Below the pieces are notes generated by a model. It was not told the origin of the DNA and did no database searches. It saw only the letters and a list, made by a program, of their open reading frames with translations. Below, piece after piece: positions 1 through 6,400 of a stretch of 10,136 nt of DNA (the first letter of the stretch is position 1; every line of letters starts with the position of its first letter). The position numbers and the translations under genes are program-made. Source of the DNA: Alphaproteobacteria bacterium (lineage in GTDB: Bacteria; Pseudomonadota; Alphaproteobacteria; 16-39-46); contig CANMHY010000009.1 of assembly GCA_947497675.1 (NCBI GenBank), forward strand, positions 1-10,136, given 5' to 3'.

Positions 1-858
1 AGCTTCATCTTTCTTGGACTCTACATTTTTCAAATGAAAATATATCACCTTCGTAATCGGGCGACTTTATTTTCTTTTACAATTTTGATGATGTCTCTTT
101 TTTCTTCCTTTGGTGTTTTTTTAAATGGGGTCATTGTGGGATCGTCTCACATATTTGGTATTGGGATATTTTGTGTTATAGGGGGGCTCTGGAGTTTGTC
201 AAAATTAGAGACCAAAGAAGAAGATCCCTCATGGAAAAAAGATTTTTTATCCCCCCATGGATCTGTCTTAAAAGCAACGTTCAGACATCCAAGCTTTTTT
301 ATACTGATTTTTATTATTTCGATTGCTGGAACGGCGTTTCCCACTTACTTCCCCATCTATGCTGAAGGCCTGGGGTTTACGGAAAGAGAAGCCTCTTTTT
401 TATTCTCATGTGTTCAATTGGCTGTTCTTTTTTTCATTCCCTTAGGGGGGATTTTAGGGGATAAATGGGGATACGAAAAGACCCTTTTAGGGTTTTCTTT
501 TATTGCCCTCATGGCAGGAATTTTTACATTTTGGGTCAAAAATGTGGAAACACTCGGGTTTCTCTTTTTTATTGTCCGAGGTTGTCTTGCGTCTTTCTTT
601 GGTCTTATGATTGCTTGGATAGGACGTGAACACTTCTTGCAGCATATGTCGACAAAGATTTCTGTTTTTTCATTCACGTATCGACTGGGATGTATTTTAT
701 CTCCTCTCGGAGTGGGACTCATCATGAAATACTATGGAAACAATGGATTTATTTTCTTTATTTTAGGGGGCGTTTTCCTCTCCTTTTGTCTCCTTTTAAA
801 AGACGTTTTTAGAGGAGAAAAAAAAATCTTAAAAAAAATCATAACCGAAACCACATGA
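1..858 (+). CDS. MFS-type membrane transporter, C-terminal part (5' end outside window)
   Basis: The reading frame is open from base 1, so the ATG at 34 is probably an internal Met and the gene starts upstream. About 285 residues are visible, against roughly 400 for a 12-helix MFS permease. Hydrophobic segments fit a partial helix 4, helices 5-6, a hydrophilic central loop (around KLETKEEDPSWKKD) and helices 7-12. A loop with GGILGDKWGYEK matches the MFS motif A (G-x-L-x-D-x-x-G-x-x-K/R) in its expected place between helices 8 and 9. The C-terminus is basic (KKILKKI) and likely cytoplasmic. The stop codon overlaps the start of the amidase gene, so the two are co-translated. The substrate cannot be read from the sequence; the amidase partner makes a peptidoglycan-fragment permease thinkable, but AmpG-specific features are not evident. 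The family is confident, the substrate is not. Confidence 0.85.
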   Translation, partial: SFIFLGLYIFQMKIYHLRNRATLFSFTILMMSLFSSFGVFLNGVIVGSSHIFGIGIFCVIGGLWSLSKLETKEEDPSWKKDFLSPHGSVLKATFRHPSFFILIFIISIAGTAFPTYFPIYAEGLGFTEREASFLFSCVQLAVLFFIPLGGILGDKWGYEKTLLGFSFIALMAGIFTFWVKNVETLGFLFFIVRGCLASFFGLMIAWIGREHFLQHMSTKISVFSFTYRLGCILSPLGVGLIMKYYGNNGFIFFILGGVFLSFCLLLKDVFRGEKKILKKIITETT

Positions 859-1616
859 TTATTTTAGAGAGTTTTCAATCTCATAATTATGATGAGCGCG
901 CCTCTAAATGTTTGGTTAAATATATTGTGATTCATTATACAGCCATGACACAGGCTACAGAGGCTTTAAAATGGCTTTGTTCTCCAAGTTCGAACGTGAG
1001 TTCTCATTATTTAATTGATGAAAAGGGAAAGATCTTTTCACTTCTCTCAGAAAAATATAGAGCGTGGCATGCAGGAACACCCAGTTATTGGAAAGGTCAA
1101 GATGATATAAACAGCAGGTCTATTGGCATTGAGTTGTCAAATCTCGGAAATCATCCTTTTGCTTCAAAACAGATCAGGTCTCTCATTCTTCTTATCAAAG
1201 ATATTCAAAAACGTTATGACGTGAATCCTCTTGATATTCTTGGACATGCCGATGTTGCAGTCTCGCGAAAAATAGACCCTGGTCCATTTTTCCCCTGGAA
1301 ACAGCTTGCGTTAGAAGGACTTGGATGGTGGGTCTCTCGATGCGCTTTAAAGCAAAAAGAAAAACCTCCTTTAGAGGTTCAAAAGAAACTTCAAGAGCTG
1401 GGGTATCATTGTACGCTTTCTGGTGTTTGGGACGTTGAAACGTATTATGCTATACGGGCATTTCTTTTGCATTTCTATCCCGAATTATGGCTAAAAAAGG
1501 GTCAATTTCTGAAAGAGAATCTCGACGACTTAAGTCAAATAAGTGGGGTAATAGAGGATCTTTTAAGGCGTCTTTTACTAAAATCAAGATTTTCTATAAA
1601 ACAGACAAGAGCATAA
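855..1616 (+). CDS. Zinc N-acetylmuramoyl-L-alanine amidase (Amidase_2, AmpD/AmiD type)
   Basis: This enzyme family cleaves the amide bond between N-acetylmuramic acid and L-Ala in peptidoglycan or anhydro-muropeptides. Expected zinc ligands are His27 (VIHYTA), His131 (GHADVA) and Asp141 (DPGPFFPW). Lys139 and Glu93 (IGIELSN) sit where the AmpD/AmiD catalytic residues are expected. Residues about 172-209 (VQKKLQELGY, then GVWD and an AIRAF helix) resemble the three-helix peptidoglycan-binding domain found at the C-terminus of AmiD-like enzymes. No signal peptide or lipobox is visible, which suggests a cytoplasmic, recycling-type enzyme rather than the lipoprotein form. The ATG at 855 is supported by the ATGA overlap with the transporter stop; no clear Shine-Dalgarno precedes it, so translation is probably coupled. 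The next Met (residue 31) lies inside the active domain. The family call is firm; AmpD versus AmiD role is open. Confidence 0.93.
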   Translation: MIILESFQSHNYDERASKCLVKYIVIHYTAMTQATEALKWLCSPSSNVSSHYLIDEKGKIFSLLSEKYRAWHAGTPSYWKGQDDINSRSIGIELSNLGNHPFASKQIRSLILLIKDIQKRYDVNPLDILGHADVAVSRKIDPGPFFPWKQLALEGLGWWVSRCALKQKEKPPLEVQKKLQELGYHCTLSGVWDVETYYAIRAFLLHFYPELWLKKGQFLKENLDDLSQISGVIEDLLRRLLLKSRFSIKQTRA

Positions 1617-1643
1617 TTTTCAAATTTTTGAGGGCTTTGGAGA

Positions 1644-1672
1644 TTGATATGTTTTAAAGGTTAAGATATTTT
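1644..1672 (+). promoter_or_regulatory. Candidate sigma70-type promoter for the 495-residue protein gene
   Basis: TTGATA (1644-1649) and TATTTT (1667-1672) are separated by 17 bases. They match the -35 and -10 consensus at 5/6 and 4/6 positions. Transcription would start about 1679, inside the hairpin just downstream, leaving a leader of about 50 bases. In AT-rich DNA such matches arise by chance, so the call is tentative. Confidence 0.35.
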
Positions 1673-1693
1673 GGCTTAGAGAATAAGCTAAAA
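1669..1693 (+). repeat. Inverted repeat (10-bp stem, 5-base loop) before the 495-residue protein gene
   Basis: TTTTGGCTTA pairs with TAAGCTAAAA around the loop GAGAA, with one G-T wobble. No T-run follows on either strand, so it is a poor intrinsic terminator. It overlaps the candidate -10 and start site, so it could be an operator or a leader hairpin. Confidence 0.4.
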
Positions 1694-1708
1694 AAATAAC
1701 GAATAAGC
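1681..1708 (+). repeat. Short direct repeat GAATAAGC, two copies 20 bases apart
   Basis: GAATAAGC occurs at 1681-1688 and 1701-1708, two helical turns apart, between the candidate promoter and the ribosome binding site at 1711-1716. The spacing would suit a dimeric regulator, but a chance repeat in AT-rich DNA is possible. Confidence 0.3.
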
Positions 1709-1727
1709 AGAGGGAGCTCCAATTATA

Positions 1728-3215
1728 ATGAAACCTTATTTATCGGCTTTTGCACTTATGGCTGTCTTTTCTTTAGGGGGAAGTTTCTCTGACCTTCAGG
1801 GGGTGGTTGACGGGATAGAAACATCTTGTCCGCACTGCCTTAAAGTTTCTGATGCTCAAAGAGAGGATGGACAAACAAAAAGAATATCTGCTCTTAAAAA
1901 AGCTATTGAATATGGACTCCTTCCGTCAGATGCTTCTCTCAAAGATCCTAATATTCGCCATATGATAAGGAACATTGTGTCATTTACGAAGTTTCAGGAA
2001 CAAGAACTTTCTTTATCCCATGAGACGTTTGAAGAGATGTTGTCGCGTCTCTTTGAAATTCTGAAACAAGCAAAGCCTTTTTTTGAAGCAGAGGGCGTCT
2101 TATTTTCAAATGTTGTCCTGAATGCCATCTTTGATGAAATTCAGTCGATCAATGAGAATCCTCTTCCCGCTCTGAAGCGTGCTGTTAAAGATATTAAAGA
2201 GCTTTTAGAGATTAAGTATACCCTTGAAAACGCTGGTATTCTTCCGAAGGGAGCTCTTTTGGAAGATAAAGACGTTTCTGAGTTGGTGAGTCAGATTTCA
2301 CAGGTATTGGATCATTATCACCGCGTCTTGCATCCTTTCCTGCCCCTCATTAGAGAGGCTTATGACGCTTTAAAAGACATGCCCAATGGGGCGCGCTCAG
2401 TTGGGATTGGCTTGGTTCTATCGGAATATTTGTCAGCGCAGCTTTTGTCCTCTGATGAGACGAAAGTTAACGTTTCTTCTATTGTCCAAAAAGCTGTCTT
2501 TGATGTTCAAGCATCGCTTGAGATGATTCAAAAGCTTGAAGAGAAGGGGGTTATTTCTAAAAAAGGCAGCCATGATCATGAGCTTGCCCAAGCTGGAACC
2601 TATCTTTCTTTTGTTCAAAAACATGTGAACTTTTTACCCTTAGCCGATTCCGAAACTGTTGCTTTTTATTTGTGGGAGACAGCTCAACAGGCTCAAGAAA
2701 TTTTTAAGAAAGAGAAGGTGAGATTCACTGAAAGAAATTTTACTTTTATTTTAAATGAAATGAGGCGAAACCCTCCAACAAAAACCCTTTCTCCTGAAGA
2801 GTGGAGATTGAAGGAGCTCAAGGTCACCAAATTAGTAGCTTTGAGTAACAAAAAAATGACTGAGTTGGGTCTCCCTTCAACATACTTTAATCTTTCAGGC
2901 GTTTATTTTATGTTAATGTCAGGTGTCCCATACTCTAAATTTACAAACTCTATTTATCAGAAAATTAATGATGGCATCCAAAAGATTTGGGATCGACAGG
3001 ATGACTTTAAAGGCTTTCTGCCAATTCTCATAACATGTTTGTATCATAATTTCTCTGTTGCAGAAACGATCAAAATTGGGATTCAAGTAAAGAATGAAAA
3101 GTTGACGAATTCTCAGCATCAGGCTCTTTTTCAAAAATTAACACGCCTCAATGAAAGGGGTGACACTTTTAATTTAACGGTGATGCGTCAATTTATGTCT
3201 GAGGTAAAAAAATAA
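1728..3215 (+). CDS. Predicted exported helical repeat protein of unknown function (495 aa)
   Basis: I do not recognise this family. The N-terminus (MKPYLSAFALMAVFSLGG) looks like a Sec signal peptide with cleavage somewhere near residues 18-22. A CPHC motif follows at residues 34-37, soon after the predicted cleavage site; it resembles a redox or metal motif, but no thioredoxin fold is apparent. The rest is mostly amphipathic helix. A recurring pattern of the form L-E-x-x-G-(I/L/V)-L-P, then a short acidic stretch and a helix ending in an aromatic, starts near residues 55, 162 and 265, with a possible weaker copy near 373, giving a period of about 105 residues. A second match joins copies 1 and 3 (around residues 118-138 and 325-345). 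The start is chosen because AGGGAG lies 11 bases upstream and the signal peptide starts exactly there. It stands as its own unit between two gaps. The role is unknown. Confidence 0.85.
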   Translation: MKPYLSAFALMAVFSLGGSFSDLQGVVDGIETSCPHCLKVSDAQREDGQTKRISALKKAIEYGLLPSDASLKDPNIRHMIRNIVSFTKFQEQELSLSHETFEEMLSRLFEILKQAKPFFEAEGVLFSNVVLNAIFDEIQSINENPLPALKRAVKDIKELLEIKYTLENAGILPKGALLEDKDVSELVSQISQVLDHYHRVLHPFLPLIREAYDALKDMPNGARSVGIGLVLSEYLSAQLLSSDETKVNVSSIVQKAVFDVQASLEMIQKLEEKGVISKKGSHDHELAQAGTYLSFVQKHVNFLPLADSETVAFYLWETAQQAQEIFKKEKVRFTERNFTFILNEMRRNPPTKTLSPEEWRLKELKVTKLVALSNKKMTELGLPSTYFNLSGVYFMLMSGVPYSKFTNSIYQKINDGIQKIWDRQDDFKGFLPILITCLYHNFSVAETIKIGIQVKNEKLTNSQHQALFQKLTRLNERGDTFNLTVMRQFMSEVKK

Positions 3216-3481
3216 AGAGGATAAAAATCTTCTGAGTTTAAAAAATTGTATGTTGGGGGGTAGTACTTGCATTCTAAAGTTTTGTCCTAAAGGTTCATTG
3301 CAGGGTCTCAATGCCTTTTATGAGAAGAGAAATCATCTTTAATTTTCTACTTCTTAAGGAGGGCTTCTCAGGAAAGTTAATGACAAAAACGAAGATTAAA
3401 ATAAAAAAAGTGTAAATCTTCAAAATATTAAATCAAGTGGTTCAAAGGCAAATAATAGTGAAAACAGGGGTCTATTAGAAA
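3216..3481. other. Intergenic region between the two exported-protein genes
   Basis: This 266-base AT-rich gap shows no convincing gene. A weak hairpin (CATTG at 3296-3300 with CAATG at 3309-3313, flanked by GG and CC, then four T) could end the upstream transcript. A 7-bp inverted repeat with a 17-base loop (3391-3397 with 3415-3421) lies further on. A 34-codon frame at 3311-3415 has no good ribosome binding site. AGGGG at 3466-3470 serves the next gene. No strong -35/-10 pair stands out. Confidence 0.5.
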
Positions 3482-6400
3482 ATGTGGAATTTGATGCGGA
3501 AGTTTTTATCATTGGTTTTGAGCTTTATGCTCATTATTCAGCCCTTGAGCGCAGTCGATCTCATTGATCAATTCCTCGAAAATTTTCCCCTCGAAGTAAG
3601 ATTAAAGCCTTCTTCAGAGTGCCGTCTTGTTCGCGTTTCTTTGATAAGTCGCCCTGAAGCTGATTTTTATGTCTCTCAACCTATTGCCCGAAAGTTCTTG
3701 AACATTGATATTCATGGAAAGCCCTTAAAGGAAAAAGAGGAGCTTGAAAGAGACTCTCCTCTTTTTTATGAGAAGACGGATCGGGAGCACTGGATTTTAA
3801 AAATACAAGAGCAAGCTGTTGTCCGGTTTTTAAAAGAATTGTGGCCCGGGTTTATTCCTGACGAGGAGGTGATTCGATTTTCAGATATTATTTTTCTAGT
3901 CTCCGATGTTTCGATTTCAGATGACTTAAAGAAAGCTGATTTTGAAGAGACGTGGATTGCAAATAATAGAGCTTTTTTAACTTTTGTTGATTATGGACTA
4001 ACCGTGAAGAGGAGACAAGAAGAGGCGTCAAAATTTCCGCCGCTCGTAAGAATGATGTTGTCCGTATTGCCTGGAGCCGGATGCCCAGATCCTATTCACG
4101 TAAGTAGGCTTTTTATAAGTTCTCTTTTGCTAAACCCATCTTCTGCCAGGCCAAATAGCTTTTTAGACTTTGAAACGGCTTTTCAAAGACGTGAAAATGG
4201 CGCTGTTTTTTATGCAACGTATAGTCTTCTTCATGAATTTCATCGGCAAGAGTTTGACTGTCGTTCGTTTGCTCTTTCAGAGGAGGTCCGAGACCGTTTT
4301 AAAACGCTCTCTTTTGATCGCTTAATCCTCACGTTATTTTCAAATCCGTGGACGTTGAGAGAGGGGAGATTTAGATTTTCAAAGATGTGGGATTTAAGAG
4401 AGCATATGGTGGCCTTTCAAGAAACTTTAAGGGAAAATCCTTCTCTCACCTTAGAGGCGTTTTATGAAAAAGTCTTGCCTGATATTGCAAAGATTTATAA
4501 AAACTCGCCGAAGGGACCTGTTGAGCTTTGGAGAAAATGGTTGAATAATATTCAGAGAGAATTAAACGAGCCGAGTCCCTATGAAAAGGCCTCTGAGGTC
4601 TACCAAAAACTACTCCGAAAGATTTTTGACGATCCAAACGTAGGTAAAGTTATTGAGCTTTTCAATCAACATTGCGGTGATTTTAGGAAGATGTATGGCG
4701 TGAAAGAGTCCTCTGAGGCGAAGAGAGCCTCTCCCGAAGAGCACCTTTCAAAAGAGTTATATCCGCTCATTTACCGCTTATTAAGCAACCCTGAAAGTCA
4801 TGTAGATTCTTTTTTGTGGGCCTTTCATTTAGGGTTTGACGTGAATTATAGACCCGAGGGCGCGAAAAGTCTTCTGGAGAATAGTGTCAGTCGCGATGAA
4901 GCTGACCTAATAAAGGTCATCCTGCGTGAAGGTGTAAATACTTCGGATTATGGGGCCTCTTTAGAAAAGGCAATCGCAGAACAACGAAGAGTGTCTTTTA
5001 TCACTTTAATTCAAGGGAGTTCAAAAGATGTCTCTCTAAGGCGTCCAGATGTAGCTACCTCTTGGTTTCAAGGGGTTAATTTATCTCAAGATGAAGACCT
5101 TAAGCTCTCTTTTAAAAAACTGATGAGAATGGATCCTCATTTTGCCTGGCGTGTAGGACTTGAAGAGATTTTTCCTGCTGTTTTTGAATTTTATCCTGAC
5201 GAATTTAAAAATACTGGTGCTAAGGCCTGTTTAGAAAGACGATTTAACTTGAACTCTCGCGTCGACCGTTCAGAGGTACTCCTTTTGGAGAAAGCCAAAA
5301 AATCCTTGTCTTATCAGATTGATTTTAAGGTTCTGATGGGATTTTTAGAGACAGAAAAACAAGACCTTGAACGTGCTGCAAAAGAATTTCTTGAAGAAAG
5401 GCCGTGTGTTAAAATACTAAATAAAGTGCAGATGACGGCTCAAGAGTTTCAGCAGGCTCTCTTTGATGAGGCTCGATTTATCTATGAAGGGATTGAGAGC
5501 CTTGAGGAATTTTATGATTTAGAGATAATGGCACAATATCTTGTTAAAGTTGGGCTTTGGACGCAAAGCGATCTTAAATATATCCATTTAAACCATCAAA
5601 CCAATAAAGCCCGAATACTGAAAACTGCAAAACAGTTTCTCGTTCAAAAAAGAATAAAAACCTTGTCGCAAGCTTGCTTTTTTTTAGGAGAAAGCCCTCA
5701 TCTTTTTTATCAAGGGCTCAATTTTGGGAAAAGACGATTGTCGCAAATGGTGACATCTTTTATTCCAAGTTCTGTCTTTGACGGACAAGAACAGGAGCAA
5801 TGGACATTTAAAACGTCATCCGTGCCCCTTTATGTTCAAAGATGTCCTTCTTTCCCAGGCCCTGAAATTGTTGCGCAGACTTTTTTAAATCAGCTCTTTA
5901 AAACCTCTCCTCTTGCCGAATTCCTTTTAATTGAAGGGCGTTGGTTTTTTGTGAGTCCCTTATTGCAGACGGGAGAGGAGGATCTTGTAGGGAGAGATTT
6001 AACAAAATTAGATTCAAAAACATGTTCAGAGCGATTTATTGAAAGTCTTCTGCTCACGCCTCACACTCAGACCTCACGTGACATTCAGTTTTCTTTAAGT
6101 CAAAATGGTTTTTACAGGCTTCATCCCCAGGGATGCCGGGAAGAGCTTTTTCAAATACGTCCCTCTCAAACACATCGTTTTCTTTTTGAGCATGAAGGTG
6201 TTCTATGCCAAGCGCTTGACCCCTCTCTTGGAGAGAAATTCAAAAATATCATTCCTCTTGAGACCCTTAAGCAAGGACTTCAAGCTTCCGCTAAAATTCA
6301 ATTGGAAGCTTTAAAAACGCAAGAGGCAAGGTTCCCCTTGAGTCTTGAGGAAATCGTTGCTCTTTATACAAGGTTATGTGTGCTTCAGAAAATTATTAAG

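Noticed and set aside
3311..3415. 34-codon open frame in the gap before the giant gene (ends in a Lys-rich tail)
   Set aside because: No adequate ribosome binding site, composition follows the local A-rich DNA, and no recognisable motif.
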